From NCBI RefSeq assembly GCF_030398385.1, contig NZ_JAOAOQ010000001.1:62001-126000 (forward strand): 64,000 nt of DNA, read 5' to 3'. Origin of the DNA: Aquibium sp. ELW1220 (GTDB lineage Bacteria > Pseudomonadota > Alphaproteobacteria > Rhizobiales > Rhizobiaceae). A model generated the notes under the pieces. The model had not been told where the DNA came from. It did no database searches and worked only from the letters and a program-made list of their open reading frames with translations. The translations under genes were made by a program, and so were the position numbers. This document shows positions 12,044-21,223 of the stretch, piece by piece. Within the stretch, counting starts at the first letter, position 1. Every line of letters begins with the position of its first letter.

Positions 12044-13021
12044 CTATTTTTCCCCGGTCGCACCCGAGGAAGGTTGCCAGACCGACAGGAGACCGTCAAG
12101 GAACAAGCGTTCGCCGCCCAGTTCGCGCAGGATGTCCGGACCGCTTGCGGGCAGGCCGACCGCTTCGGCAACGGACCGCGCCAGCGACTGGCCGATCAGG
12201 AAGCCGCCGGTGCTGGCGGGCTTCCATTCCCGGACCTCGAGTTTGGCATCGACGCCCTTGCTCTTCAGCCACTCGATCGCCTGTTCCTCGCCGCCGAGCG
12301 CATCGACGAGCTTGCGGTCCAGCGCCTGGCGCCCCGTGAACACTGAACCGTCGGCCAGCGCCAGCACTTCGGTCCGCGACAGCGGGCGCCGCTCGGTCAC
12401 GAGGCCGACGAACCAGTCGTAGGAGTCCATGATCATCGCACGGATCATGGCGCGCTCTTCGTCCGTGGTCGGGTTGAACGGCGATGGCTCCGCCTTGAGC
12501 GGCGAAGACTTCACCTCCTCCAGCTTGACGCCGACCTTGTCCATCAGGCCCGTCAGGTCCGGAAACTGGACCAGCACGCCGATGGAACCGACGATGGAGG
12601 ACTTGCGCGCCACGATGTGGTCGCTGGCGCTGGCGATCATGTAGCCGGCCGACGCCGCCAGCGTTCCGACCTGCGCCACCACCGGCTTCTTCTCGCCGAT
12701 GCGGCGGACCGCTTCGTAGATCGCCTCGCCGCCGGCGGTGGTGCCGCCCGGGGAATCTATGCTCAGGATGACGCCCTTGACGGTATCGGCTTCGGCGATC
12801 CGCTCCAGGCGTTCGAGCAGTTCCTCGTCCTCGGTGATCGTGCCCTCGATCCGGACCTGCGCGATGTGATCGCGGCCCTGCCCGGGCCACGTGTCGCGCA
12901 TGCCGAAGGCGCCGAAGGCCACTATGGCGATCGCCGCGACGAGCAGGGTGGCGACCCGCCAGAAGGTGAGTTTGCGCCTGATTCTTCGGCGATCGATGAT
13001 GTCGTCGGCTCTCGGCGCCAT
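12044..13021 (-). CDS. sppA: Signal peptide peptidase SppA (S49 family)
   Basis: A 325-residue membrane-anchored serine protease that degrades cleaved signal peptides. An N-terminal transmembrane helix (about 21-41) precedes the S49 domain with [18 protein letters not shown] (88-105), the nucleophile in [11 protein letters not shown] (Ser124) and the [12 protein letters not shown] segment that supplies the catalytic lysine near 171-176. The short, single-domain form is typical of this class. I chose the ATG at 13021 because GAGGG lies 6 nt upstream; an in-frame ATG five codons earlier is nearly as good. It is followed by ihfB on the same strand. Confidence 0.93.
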   Translation of the reverse strand: MAPRADDIIDRRRIRRKLTFWRVATLLVAAIAIVAFGAFGMRDTWPGQGRDHIAQVRIEGTITEDEELLERLERIAEADTVKGVILSIDSPGGTTAGGEAIYEAVRRIGEKKPVVAQVGTLAASAGYMIASASDHIVARKSSIVGSIGVLVQFPDLTGLMDKVGVKLEEVKSSPLKAEPSPFNPTTDEERAMIRAMIMDSYDWFVGLVTERRPLSRTEVLALADGSVFTGRQALDRKLVDALGGEEQAIEWLKSKGVDAKLEVREWKPASTGGFLIGQSLARSVAEAVGLPASGPDILRELGGERLFLDGLLSVWQPSSGATGEK

Positions 13022-13291
13022 GGTTGACCCTCGCATGCTGCTCCGCCCGACGTTTCTAGCCAAATCGCGTCGCAAGCGAAACGGACCAACATCGAATTGA
13101 GGATGACCTTCGGGCAACCGCCAGGTGGAAACGCCGATCGGCGGCCGCCAACGCCTTGCTGCGCTGGAAGTTCACCCAAAAATAACCATATTGGAGTGCA
13201 ATCTTGCAGGATGCGGCGCCGCGACATCTTTTCGCGCCGGTTCGTCGTGCTACTTCCGAAACGGACAGGAACGGAACCGACCGGTCACAGG

Positions 13292-13996
13292 ATGGCGATC
13301 AGTGCTGCACATCACGATGCCGGGCGTCTCTCTTTGAACGCGCAGGGCCGCCGCGACGAACAGTTCGCCGGTGCCGTGCGTCATTCGCGCAGGGTCCGCT
13401 TCTTCAAGATTGCGCTTCCGCTTGTGTCGGTTGCGATTGCCGCGGGCTTCGCCGGCTATTCCTGGTTGCTGTCGCCGGCAAGCGTGGCAATCGTGGTCGA
13501 CAGCTCCGCTGTCCGCGACGGCAAGATCGTCATGGCCAATCCCAAGATGAGCGGCTTCACCAGCGACAACCTGCCCTACGCCATGAACGCGGCGCGAGCC
13601 GTGCAGGAACTGTCGCGAACCGGCGGCATCGAGCTGGAAGAGATCGACGCGAAAATCCCGATCGCATCCGACAAATGGGCAAAGATCGTCGCAAAGACCG
13701 GCGTCTACGACGACGAGTCAAATTCGCTGCGCATCACCAGTCCGATGACGATCGAGACGTCGGACGGGCTGACGGCTACGCTCGGTCCGTCGGAGGTGGA
13801 CATCTCCGCAGGCAAGATGCGGTCGCCGAACCCTATCAGGATAGAGCAGAACGGCGCGACGATCACGGCGAATGGTCTGGAAGTACTCGACAAGGGCACG
13901 GTCTTCGTGTTCGAGGACAAGGTGAGGGTGCAGGTTGATCCGCGGACCGTCCGGGGAACGACCGAGAGCGCCGGCAACGGGAACGCGGGGCAGTGA
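13292..13996 (+). CDS. lptC: LPS transport protein LptC
   Basis: LptC is the bitopic membrane component that receives lipopolysaccharide from LptB2FG and hands it to LptA. The 234-residue protein has a basic cytoplasmic start, one membrane helix (about 38-60) and a periplasmic beta-jellyroll-like region. Assignment rests on that layout and on the lptA and lptB genes directly downstream. The ATG at 13292 gives the usual short cytoplasmic tail; the ribosome-binding site is weak. Its stop is one base before the lptA ATG. Confidence 0.85.
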   Translation: MAISAAHHDAGRLSLNAQGRRDEQFAGAVRHSRRVRFFKIALPLVSVAIAAGFAGYSWLLSPASVAIVVDSSAVRDGKIVMANPKMSGFTSDNLPYAMNAARAVQELSRTGGIELEEIDAKIPIASDKWAKIVAKTGVYDDESNSLRITSPMTIETSDGLTATLGPSEVDISAGKMRSPNPIRIEQNGATITANGLEVLDKGTVFVFEDKVRVQVDPRTVRGTTESAGNGNAGQ

Positions 13997-13997
13997 A

Positions 13998-14573
13998 ATG
14001 ACGATGATGCGCAAGGCACTCTTTGTCGGAGCGATGGCGCTGCTCGCCGCGGCCCCTGCCGCTGCCCAGCAGCAGACCAAGAGCAACTTCGGCGGATTGA
14101 AGATCGACGGCGACCAGCCGATCGAGATCGAGAGCGACAAGCTGGAGGTGCGCGACACCGACGGCGTGGCCATCTTCACCGGCAACGTCAACGTCGTGCA
14201 GGGTCCGACGCTGATGAAAGCGGGCCGCATGACGGTCTACTACGCGCGCTCGGAGGGGGCCGCCCCGGCTGCCTCCGCGACGCCGGGTTCGGGCAACATC
14301 GACCGGCTCGAAGTGGACGGCAAGGTCTACGTCAAGTCGGACACGCAGATCGCTACCGCCGACCAGGCGACGTTCGACATGGGCACCGAGATCCTCGTGA
14401 TGACCGGCAAGGAGGTCGTGCTGACCGACGGACCGAACGTGATCGTCGGCTGCAAGCTCACCATCCGCATGACGACCGGCGAGGCCACGCTCGATGGCTG
14501 CGGTGCCGGTAGCGGCCAGCAGGACAAGGGCGGCCGCGTGAAGATGCTGCTGCAGCCCAAGGCAACGCAGTAG
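13998..14573 (+). CDS. lptA: Periplasmic LPS transport protein LptA (OstA-like)
   Basis: LptA bridges the periplasm with a beta-jellyroll that carries lipopolysaccharide to LptDE. The 191-residue product has a signal peptide ending in APAAAQ (about residue 24) and the OstA-type core: [41 protein letters not shown] and later [19 protein letters not shown]. It begins one base after the lptC stop and ends 8 nt before lptB, forming a tight operon. Confidence 0.94.
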   Translation: MTMMRKALFVGAMALLAAAPAAAQQQTKSNFGGLKIDGDQPIEIESDKLEVRDTDGVAIFTGNVNVVQGPTLMKAGRMTVYYARSEGAAPAASATPGSGNIDRLEVDGKVYVKSDTQIATADQATFDMGTEILVMTGKEVVLTDGPNVIVGCKLTIRMTTGEATLDGCGAGSGQQDKGGRVKMLLQPKATQ

Positions 14574-14581
14574 GCCGCCAC

Positions 14582-15376
14582 TTGTCGTTCCTTTCCAGAC
14601 TGACTGGATCGCCCCGGGTGACCGAGGTCGCCTCCGCCAATCGCGAGAGGCTGAAGGGCACGCTGATCGCGCGCGGCCTGTCGAAGAGCTATCGCGGCCG
14701 CTCCGTGGTCGACGGCGTCTCGATCGGGCTCAGGGCCGGCGAGGCCGTGGGCCTGCTGGGCCCCAACGGCGCCGGCAAGACCACCTGCTTCTACATGGTG
14801 ACCGGCCTGGTGCCGGTCGACGAAGGCACGATCGAGATCGACGGTTTCGACGTCACCGACATGCCGATGTACCGGCGTGCGCGACTCGGCATAGGCTATC
14901 TTCCGCAGGAAGCCTCGATCTTCCGCGGCCTGACCGTGGAACAGAACATCCGCGCCGTCCTTGAAGTCGTCGAGAAGAACCGGCGCAAGCGCGAGGAACG
15001 CCTCGACGAACTTCTCGAGGAGTTCCACATCCCGCACCTGCGCAAGTCTCCTGCCATCGCGCTGTCCGGGGGAGAGCGCCGCCGGCTCGAGATCGCGCGG
15101 GCGCTGGCCTCCAACCCGAGCTTCATGCTGCTCGACGAACCCTTCGCCGGTATCGATCCGATCGCGGTTTCCGATATCCAGCAACTCGTGCGCCACCTCA
15201 CCGCGCGCGGTATCGGCGTCCTGATCACCGACCACAATGTGCGCGAGACGCTCGGGCTGATCGACCGGGCCTACATTCTCCATGCCGGTCAGGTTCTCAC
15301 CCACGGACCGGCCGCCGAGATCGTCGAGAACCCGGATGTCCGTCGCCTCTATCTCGGCGAGGGTTTCACGCTCTGA
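14582..15376 (+). CDS. lptB: LPS export ABC transporter ATPase LptB
   Basis: The cytoplasmic ATPase that powers LPS extraction by LptFG. The 264-residue protein has Walker [10 protein letters not shown], the Q-loop in [12 protein letters not shown] (the usual LptB form), signature LSGGERRR, Walker [13 protein letters not shown] and the switch histidine in ITDHNVRET. The proposed start is a TTG 8 nt after the lptA stop; it gives an N-terminal extension of about 20 residues like that of other rhizobial LptB proteins. A GTG at 14618 is an alternative. lptF and lptG are not in the window. Confidence 0.94.
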   Translation: MSFLSRLTGSPRVTEVASANRERLKGTLIARGLSKSYRGRSVVDGVSIGLRAGEAVGLLGPNGAGKTTCFYMVTGLVPVDEGTIEIDGFDVTDMPMYRRARLGIGYLPQEASIFRGLTVEQNIRAVLEVVEKNRRKREERLDELLEEFHIPHLRKSPAIALSGGERRRLEIARALASNPSFMLLDEPFAGIDPIAVSDIQQLVRHLTARGIGVLITDHNVRETLGLIDRAYILHAGQVLTHGPAAEIVENPDVRRLYLGEGFTL

Positions 15377-15438
15377 TCGGTTCCGATTCCGGGAATTTAT
15401 CGATCCCCTGAACGCTTTCGAAAGCCTCCCGCGCTAGG

Positions 15439-15457
15439 TTTTGCTTGACAAGCAAAA
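15439..15457. promoter_or_regulatory. Perfect 19-bp palindrome upstream of rpoN, overlapping a TTGACA box
   Basis: In the 153-nt gap between lptB and rpoN, 9-bp arms TTTTGCTTG and CAAGCAAAA flank a single central A. The centre contains TTGACA (15445-15450), a consensus -35 hexamer, although no good -10 box follows at 17 nt (only a T-rich stretch). The geometry suits a dimeric repressor site over a promoter for rpoN; a weak hairpin in RNA is the alternative. Which protein would bind is unknown. Confidence 0.5.
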
Positions 15458-15529
15458 GCCGGGCCAGTTTTTTGGCGTCGTGGGGGACGCGGTCCGGTGG
15501 GCCGTCTGCGGAGGTATGGGGTAGCAGGC

Positions 15530-17038
15530 ATGGCGCTCTCGGCGAAGTTACAGCTGCGGCAGTCGCAGGCGCTCGTCATGACGCCGCAGCTGATGCAGTC
15601 GATCCGCCTGCTGCAGTTCACCCATACCGAACTGGAGCGGTTCGTCGACGACGAGATCGAGCGCAATCCGCTGCTCGAGCGTCAGGAGGTTGTGGAGGAG
15701 GCCGGGCGCGACGAGCCCGAGGCCTCCCATGAAGCGGAGGGCGAGACGGACTGGTTCGCCTCGGGTCTTGACGCTTCCGCCGAGACGCTGGCCGAGCGTC
15801 TCGATACTTCTCTCGAGAACGTCTTTCCGGACGATCCGGGCACGCAGGACCGGCTCGGTCCCGACCTGTCGCTGACCTGGAAATCGGCGGCGGGCGGCCA
15901 GGGTGACGGCACTTTCGACTTCGAAGACATGGCCGCGGCGGCCGTGACCCTGCGCGACATGGTCGACGAGCAGATCGCTTTCGCCTTCCCCGACCGTACC
16001 GAAGCACTGATCGCTCGCGAACTCGCCGATGCGCTGGACGACACGGGCTACATGCGCGGCGACCTCTGCGAGATCGCGGCGAGGCTAGGCGCCGACCGCG
16101 CCACCGTCGAGGCGGTGCTGGACACCTGTCAGGGCTTCGACCCCGCCGGGCTGTTCGCGCGCGACCTGCGCGAATGTCTGGCCCTTCAGCTTCGCCGCCG
16201 CGACCGTTTCGATCCCGCAATGGCGGCGCTGATTGCTCACCTCGATCTCCTTGCCAAACGGGACTTCGCCGCGCTGCGCCGTATCTGCAAGGTCGATGAA
16301 GGCGATCTCATCGACATGCTGGGGGAAATCCGTGCCCTCGACCCGAAACCCGGAGCCGGCTTCGTCGCAAGCGCCGCCGAGACTGTCGTGCCCGACGTCG
16401 TGGTGAAACCGGCGCCGGACGGCAGCTGGACCGTCGAGCTCAATCCGGAGACGCTGCCGCGCGTGCTCGTTGATCAGGCCTACTTCGCCCATGTCTGCTC
16501 GCATGCCAAGAGCCCTGCCGAACGCGATTTCCTGTCCGACTGCATGCAGAGCGCCAACTGGCTGACCCGTAGCCTCGACCAGAGGGCCCGCACCATTCTC
16601 AAGGTGACCTCCGAGATCGTGCGCCAGCAGGACGGTTTCCTCGTCAATGGCATCCGGCATCTGCGGCCGCTGAACCTCAAGACGGTGGCCGACGCCATCC
16701 AGATGCACGAATCGACCGTGAGCCGCGTCACCGCCAACAAGTACATGCAGACGCCGCGCGGGGTGTTCGAACTGCGCTTCTTCTTCACCGCCTCGATCGC
16801 CTCGGCCGAGGGAGGCGATGCACACTCCGCACAGGCGGTGCGCCACCGCATCCGACAGATGATCGACGAGGAGGATTCGTCGAACGTTCTTTCCGACGAC
16901 GCCATCGTCGACATCCTGCGCAAGGATGGCGTGGACATTGCGCGGCGGACGGTCGCCAAGTATCGGGAAGGCATGAACATTCCTTCCTCGGTCCAGCGCC
17001 GCCGCGAGAAGCGGGCGATGGCCGGTGTGGAGGCCTGA
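15530..17038 (+). CDS. rpoN: RNA polymerase sigma-54 factor RpoN
   Basis: Sigma-54 directs polymerase to -24/-12 promoters that need AAA+ activators, typically for nitrogen, C4-dicarboxylate and motility genes. The 502-residue protein has the Q-rich activator-interacting region I (LQLRQSQALVMTPQLMQSIR from residue 7), an acidic region II (about 55-140), the core-binding domain, a helix-turn-helix (VADAIQMHESTVSRVTANKY) and the RpoN box ARRTVAKYRE at 471-480. The ATG at 15530 follows AGCAGG and matches the usual N-terminus; it is 11 codons into a longer open frame. Confidence 0.97.
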   Translation: MALSAKLQLRQSQALVMTPQLMQSIRLLQFTHTELERFVDDEIERNPLLERQEVVEEAGRDEPEASHEAEGETDWFASGLDASAETLAERLDTSLENVFPDDPGTQDRLGPDLSLTWKSAAGGQGDGTFDFEDMAAAAVTLRDMVDEQIAFAFPDRTEALIARELADALDDTGYMRGDLCEIAARLGADRATVEAVLDTCQGFDPAGLFARDLRECLALQLRRRDRFDPAMAALIAHLDLLAKRDFAALRRICKVDEGDLIDMLGEIRALDPKPGAGFVASAAETVVPDVVVKPAPDGSWTVELNPETLPRVLVDQAYFAHVCSHAKSPAERDFLSDCMQSANWLTRSLDQRARTILKVTSEIVRQQDGFLVNGIRHLRPLNLKTVADAIQMHESTVSRVTANKYMQTPRGVFELRFFFTASIASAEGGDAHSAQAVRHRIRQMIDEEDSSNVLSDDAIVDILRKDGVDIARRTVAKYREGMNIPSSVQRRREKRAMAGVEA

Positions 17039-17083
17039 GCGCCCGCCTTCCTCGGCGGCATGGGGACGACGCCTTCCGGCGCG

Positions 17084-17112
17084 TTGACAAAGCCGGGGCA
17101 AATCCCTAGAAG
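17084..17112 (+). promoter_or_regulatory. Candidate housekeeping promoter for hpf
   Basis: TTGACA at 17084-17089, a 17-nt spacer, then TAGAAG at 17107-17112, in the 234-nt gap between rpoN and hpf. The -35 box is a consensus match, the -10 box is partial, and the spacing is ideal. The position would give a leader of about 150 nt before the hpf ATG, allowing hpf-ptsN transcription independent of rpoN. Motif-based only. Confidence 0.45.
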
Positions 17113-17272
17113 CCGCGCACCCAAGGGGGTGGCGCATCCGCTCGCGTCACTATCCCGTGTCCTGGACCCGCGCCGAAACCTCGGTATGACCAGACGCGCA
17201 ACCTTGTGCGCGACGATGGCGGGTATAAACTCGGAAGCGGAGTCATCCGAGCAAGAAAGGGTCAGATTTCAG

Positions 17273-17860
17273 ATGGGCCTGCGAATTTCCGGTAAGCAGA
17301 TGGAGATGGGTGAGGCGTTCCGCACCCGTATCGACCAACGCATCGAGGAGGCGATCTCGAAATATTTCGACGGAGGTTTCTCCGGGCACGTCACGGTCGA
17401 GAAGGCCGGAGCGCGCTATTCGGCCGATTGCCGCATCCACCTCGATACGGGAATGGAACTGCAGGCCGAAGGACGCGCTATGGACCCGCAGCTGGCGTTT
17501 GATGCCGCGGCCGAGCGCATCGAGAAGCGGCTGCGCCGCTACAAACGCCGCCTCAAGTCGCATCAGGCCGTCTCTCCCGAGGATGCGGTCTGGACCGACG
17601 TGCCCTACCGCGTCATGGCTCCCGCCGCTGAGGAGGACGAGGAGGTGCCGGAGGACTACGCACCCGCCATCGTGGCCGAGACCTCGCTGACGCTCAAGAC
17701 CATGAGCGTGGCTGGCGCCGTCATCGAACTCGACACGAAGGAGAGTCCCGTCCAGGTGTTCCGCAACGCGGGCACGGGAAAGGTGAATATCGTGTATCGT
17801 CGCTCCGACGGCAACATCGGGTGGATCGATCCGTCCGCCGTGGCGGGCGAGGGAGCCTGA
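17273..17860 (+). CDS. hpf: Long-form ribosome hibernation-promoting factor HPF
   Basis: HPF binds the 30S decoding region and pairs 70S ribosomes into inactive 100S dimers in stationary phase. The 195-residue length and two-part structure mark the long form: a basic N-terminal beta-alpha domain (MGLRISGKQMEMGEAFRTRI, then IEKRLRRYKRRLKSH near 82-96), an acidic linker (EEDEEVPED) and the C-terminal dimerisation domain with VIYR-type NIVYRRSDGNIGWIDP. The ATG at 17273 gives the family N-terminus. It lies between rpoN and ptsN as in most proteobacteria, historically called a sigma-54 modulation protein. Confidence 0.94.
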   Translation: MGLRISGKQMEMGEAFRTRIDQRIEEAISKYFDGGFSGHVTVEKAGARYSADCRIHLDTGMELQAEGRAMDPQLAFDAAAERIEKRLRRYKRRLKSHQAVSPEDAVWTDVPYRVMAPAAEEDEEVPEDYAPAIVAETSLTLKTMSVAGAVIELDTKESPVQVFRNAGTGKVNIVYRRSDGNIGWIDPSAVAGEGA

Positions 17861-17931
17861 GGCTCCTCCCGCAGACTTTGCCACACCGGATCGACCCTCC
17901 GGCGGGGACCAACCAGGGGACGCGAAGAAGC

Positions 17932-18396
17932 ATGGATCTGAGCGATCTGATCGAGGTACCGGCCATCATGCCGGCCTTGAAGGCGAATTCGAAGAAGCAG
18001 CTCCTTCAGCTTCTCGCCGAGAAGGCGAGCAGCGTCACGGGCCTCCCGGAACGCGAGATCTTCGATACGATCCTCCAGCGCGAACGCCTGGGATCGACCG
18101 GTGTGGGCAACGGCATCGCCATCCCGCATGGCAAACTGCCTGGGATCAAGGCGATCACCGGCGTCTTCGCCCGGCTCGACCATCCGGTCGAGTTCGAGTC
18201 TCTGGACGACCAGCCGGTCGATCTGGTGTTTCTGCTGCTGGCGCCGGAAGGCGCGGGCGCCGATCACTTGAAGGCGCTCTCGCGTATCGCCCGCGTCCTG
18301 CGCGATTCGGAGACTGTGGCCAAAATCCGCGGCACACGTGATGCCGCGGCCATCTACACGTTTCTTGCCACGGCACCTGCGTCCCACGCCGCCTGA
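17932..18396 (+). CDS. ptsN: Nitrogen-regulatory phosphotransferase EIIA(Ntr)
   Basis: EIIA(Ntr) is the end acceptor of the PtsP-NPr-EIIA(Ntr) phosphorelay, regulating potassium, nitrogen and carbon functions without transporting sugar. The 154-residue protein carries the phosphorylatable His66 in GIAIPHGKLPG, and LDDQPVDLVFLLLAP downstream is typical. The ATG at 17932 is preceded by AGGGGACGCGAAGAAGC. Located 71 nt after hpf, it completes the conserved lpt-rpoN-hpf-ptsN series. Confidence 0.95.
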   Translation: MDLSDLIEVPAIMPALKANSKKQLLQLLAEKASSVTGLPEREIFDTILQRERLGSTGVGNGIAIPHGKLPGIKAITGVFARLDHPVEFESLDDQPVDLVFLLLAPEGAGADHLKALSRIARVLRDSETVAKIRGTRDAAAIYTFLATAPASHAA

Positions 18397-18422
18397 GGCG
18401 GCGCGGCGCACAGGCCGGGCGG

Positions 18423-18680
18423 TCAATGAATGCTGACCGGCGTCAGTTGGTTCTGCATCGCCGCGCCGATGGCGCTGTCGCGCTCGTCGGTCAAGAGGAT
18501 CGGCTGGCCGTTGGCGGCGAAAAGCGCCCACAGTTCGAGCCCCGGGGCGATTGCGGGCATGCCGGGGAAACGCCCGGTCAGGTCCTCGCTCTTCACCTTG
18601 CGCAGGTAGGCGAGCGCACCTTCGCCGAGATGGGCGAACTGGTCCGCCGTCATACCCAGGATTTCAGGATTGTCAGTCAT
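18423..18680 (-). CDS. DUF1150 family small protein
   Basis: An 85-residue protein with the DUF1150 pattern: LAYLRKVKSEDL, then PGLELWALFAANGQPILLTDERDSAIGAA near the C-terminus. The function of the family is unknown; in alphaproteobacteria it is often encoded next to a small heat-shock protein, as here. GGAGG 5 nt before the ATG at 18680 fixes the start and rejects the longer reading. Confidence 0.88.
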   Translation of the reverse strand: MTDNPEILGMTADQFAHLGEGALAYLRKVKSEDLTGRFPGMPAIAPGLELWALFAANGQPILLTDERDSAIGAAMQNQLTPVSIH

Positions 18681-18743
18681 TGTAGCCTCCTTGCCGAGGG
18701 CCGCCTCGCTCAGGCCAACCCACGTTCGAGCCATGGGTTCCAG

Positions 18744-19178
18744 TCAGTCTTTCACCGATATGTTTATTTTCCGTACCAGCTTTTCCGGCTGGGGACGGTC
18801 GAGATCGACGGACAGGAGCCCGTTCTTCAGTTCCGCGCCGACCACCCGCATGCCGTCTGCCAGCACGAAAGTCCGCTGGAATTGCCGCGCCGCGATCCCG
18901 CGGTGCAGGTAGTCCCGCTCGGTGTCTTCGGTCTGCTTGCCGCGGATGACGAGTTGGTTTTCCTCGGTGGTGACATCGAGATCATCGTCCGTGAACCCCG
19001 CGACCGCCAGAGTTATACGAAGCCTCTCGCTACCGCACTGGGCGGGACGAAGCCGCTCGATATTGTAGGGCGGATATCCGTCTCCGGACTTCGCCACCCG
19101 TTCGAGCGTCTTTTCCATGGTGTCGAACCCGAGAAGCAGCGGATTCGAGAAGGGCGTCAGGCGCGTCATCGGTCTCAT
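18744..19178 (-). CDS. Small heat-shock protein, Hsp20/IbpA type
   Basis: An ATP-independent holdase of the alpha-crystallin family, 144 residues. Seen are the N-terminal PLLLGFDTMEKTLERV, YPPYNIE at the start of the crystallin domain, ITLAVAGFTDDDLDV, ENQLVIRGK, YLHRGIAARQFQRTF and the A-x-L-like KNGLLSVDL near the end. Start choice is between ATGs at 19178 and 19169: the GGAGG is only 2 nt from the first and 11 nt from the second, so neither is ideal. A sigma32-like promoter lies upstream. The DUF1150 gene follows 63 nt downstream. Confidence 0.92.
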   Translation of the reverse strand: MRPMTRLTPFSNPLLLGFDTMEKTLERVAKSGDGYPPYNIERLRPAQCGSERLRITLAVAGFTDDDLDVTTEENQLVIRGKQTEDTERDYLHRGIAARQFQRTFVLADGMRVVGAELKNGLLSVDLDRPQPEKLVRKINISVKD

Positions 19179-19240
19179 GTCCTCCAAAGAGCGACGTGGA
19201 AAGCGCAAGAACCCGGGTGGCATTCCAGCGCGTGCTGCTG

Positions 19241-19269
19241 ATATGGTCCGCAGCCTTCTGAAGTTCAAG
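19241..19269 (-). promoter_or_regulatory. Candidate sigma32 heat-shock promoter for hsp20
   Basis: Read on the minus strand: CTTGAA (19269-19264), a 17-nt spacer, then CCATAT (19246-19241), about 63 nt before the hsp20 start. This fits the CTTGAA/CCCCATNT pattern of RpoH promoters. The element lies only about 20 bases from the divergent nucleoside hydrolase start. Assigned by motif only. Confidence 0.5.
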
Positions 19270-19288
19270 TGAGTGCAGGGAGTTGCGG

Positions 19289-20230
19289 ATGAGTGCCGTT
19301 CGCAGGATCATCATCGACACGGATCCGGGTCAGGACGACGCGGTAGCCATTCTGCTCGCGCTCGCGAGTCCGGAGCTCGAGGTGATCGGGATCACCGCGG
19401 TTGCCGGCAATGTGCCGCTGGCGCTGACCCAGAAGAACGCCCGCATGATATGCGAACTCGCCGGCCGGCCCGACGTCAGGGTCCATGCCGGCGCTGTCCG
19501 CCCGCTGGTGCGCCGCCTGGTGACGGCCGAGCACGTCCATGGCCGCACCGGGCTCGACGGCCCGCAACTGCCCGAGCCGACCATGCCGCTGCAGGAGATG
19601 CACGCGGTCGACTTCATCGTCCAGACGCTGCTGGCCGAGGAGCCGGGCACCGTGACGCTCTGCCCGCTCGGCCCGCTGACCAACATCGCCGCCGCGCTCA
19701 ACCGCGCGCCGGAGATCGCCGGCCGGATCAAGGAGATCGTCCTCATGGGCGGCGGCTTCTTTGAGGGCGGCAACGTGACGCCGGCCGCCGAATTCAACAT
19801 CTATGTCGATCCGCATGCCGCCGAAATCGTGTTCTCCTCCGGTGTGCCGATCGTGATGATGCCGCTCGACGTGACCCACAAGGCGCTGACGACGGCCAAG
19901 CGCGTCGCCGCCTTTCGCGCACTCGGCACCAAGGTCGGCATCGCCACCGCCGAGATGCTGGAATTCTTCGAGCGTTTCGACGAAGAGAAATACGGCAGCG
20001 ACGGCGGCCCGTTGCACGACCCTTGCGTCATCGCCTATCTCGTCCGGCCGGAGCTCTTCCGTGGTCGCCACTGCAACGTCGCGGTCGAGACCGGTTCCGA
20101 GATCACGATGGGCATGACGGTCATCGACTGGTGGGGCGTGACCGACAGGCCGAAGAACGCCACGGTGATGCGCGACATCGATTCCGACGGCTTCTTCGCG
20201 CTCCTGACGGAGCGGCTCGGCCGCCTCTGA
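19289..20230 (+). CDS. Ribonucleoside hydrolase (IunH/Rih family)
   Basis: Hydrolyses the N-glycosidic bond of ribonucleosides to base plus ribose. The 313-residue protein has the calcium-binding signature DTDPGQDD at 10-17, the loop TLCPLGPLTNIAAAL and EFNIYVDPHAA and ends with the usual VTDRPKNATVM-like region. The ATG at 19289 has GGGAG 6 nt upstream; an in-frame TTG lies two codons earlier. The convergent ribokinase gene downstream would phosphorylate the released ribose, so the two form a salvage pair. Confidence 0.92.
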   Translation: MSAVRRIIIDTDPGQDDAVAILLALASPELEVIGITAVAGNVPLALTQKNARMICELAGRPDVRVHAGAVRPLVRRLVTAEHVHGRTGLDGPQLPEPTMPLQEMHAVDFIVQTLLAEEPGTVTLCPLGPLTNIAAALNRAPEIAGRIKEIVLMGGGFFEGGNVTPAAEFNIYVDPHAAEIVFSSGVPIVMMPLDVTHKALTTAKRVAAFRALGTKVGIATAEMLEFFERFDEEKYGSDGGPLHDPCVIAYLVRPELFRGRHCNVAVETGSEITMGMTVIDWWGVTDRPKNATVMRDIDSDGFFALLTERLGRL

Positions 20231-20249
20231 GGCGTCCGGGACGGCGGGT

Positions 20250-21158
20250 TCAGCTGGTCGCGTTGGCCAGCGCGCTCTCCACGTCCGCGCGCAGCGGGAT
20301 CGCCGGCTGTGCGCCGGGCTTCAGGCAGGCGAGCGCTCCGGCCGCCGCGGCCCGCCCCAGCGCCGCTTCCAGGGGCCGGCCCTCGGCCAGCGCCGCGCCG
20401 AGATAGCCGCAGAACGTGTCGCCGGCGCCCACAGTGTCGATGGGTTTCACGGGAATCGTCGGCACCGCGACGTCAGTATCCGCCGTGGCCGCGATGACAC
20501 CTTCGGCGCCGAGCGTGACGACGATCACGCAGCCTGTCCTTTCGGTGAAGCTGCGCATACGTTGCGCGCGATCTGTCCCGTCGAGGGACATCGCTGCAGC
20601 GCAGAGGTCGAACTCGGTCTCGTTGGCCACGACCACGTCGGCCTTGCCGAGAAATCCGACGGCTTCCGCCGCGAAGGGAGCGATGTTGAGCACGCCGAGA
20701 GCGCCTGCCGCGCGCGCCGCTTCGAGCGCTGCCGTAACCGTCTCCAGTGGGATTTCGTGCTGAAGCAGCAGGACGTCGCCCTTTGCCAGTCCGGCGCCTG
20801 CGACGTCGCCAGGCGTTACCGCATCATTGGCACCGGGCGCCACCGCGATCATGTTCTCGCCGTCGGCGCCGACCAGGATAAGCGCCACGCCGGTCGGCTC
20901 GGCGGTGCTCTTCACCGCCGAGAGGTCGACTCCGCCTTCCTTCAGCAGGGCCAGTGCTTCCGCGGCGAAAGGGTCGGTGCCCACTGCCCCGATCATCCGC
21001 ACGGACGCGCCCGCCCGCGCGGCGGCCAGCGCCTGGTTGGCGCCCTTGCCGCCTGGTGCGGTGGAGAACCGCTCGCCGCGCACCGTCTCGCCGGGGCCGG
21101 GCAGGCGCCCGACCGTGGTGATCATGTCGAGATTGATCGAGCCGATGACGATGACCAA
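20250..21158 (-). CDS. rbsK: Ribokinase
   Basis: Phosphorylates ribose to ribose-5-phosphate with ATP (PfkB family). The 302-residue sequence shows GSINLDMI near the N-terminus, the substrate motif GGKGAN at 36-41, and the anion-hole and catalytic segment DTVGAGDTF at 241-249 with Asp247 as base. It converges on the nucleoside hydrolase gene with 19 nt between stops. No ribose transporter genes are next to it, which supports a role in nucleoside-derived ribose rather than in uptake. Confidence 0.93.
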   Translation of the reverse strand: MVIVIGSINLDMITTVGRLPGPGETVRGERFSTAPGGKGANQALAAARAGASVRMIGAVGTDPFAAEALALLKEGGVDLSAVKSTAEPTGVALILVGADGENMIAVAPGANDAVTPGDVAGAGLAKGDVLLLQHEIPLETVTAALEAARAAGALGVLNIAPFAAEAVGFLGKADVVVANETEFDLCAAAMSLDGTDRAQRMRSFTERTGCVIVVTLGAEGVIAATADTDVAVPTIPVKPIDTVGAGDTFCGYLGAALAEGRPLEAALGRAAAAGALACLKPGAQPAIPLRADVESALANATS

Positions 21159-21223
21159 GCGTGCCTCCCGCGAAAGCGCAATGGCGCGACCCTAGTGGCA
21201 TCGACGGAAAAAGGGAATCGCCG

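Noticed and set aside
18384-18403. GCCGCC-TGA-GGCGGC hairpin at the ptsN stop as a terminator
   Set aside because: Stem is short and there is no T-tract.
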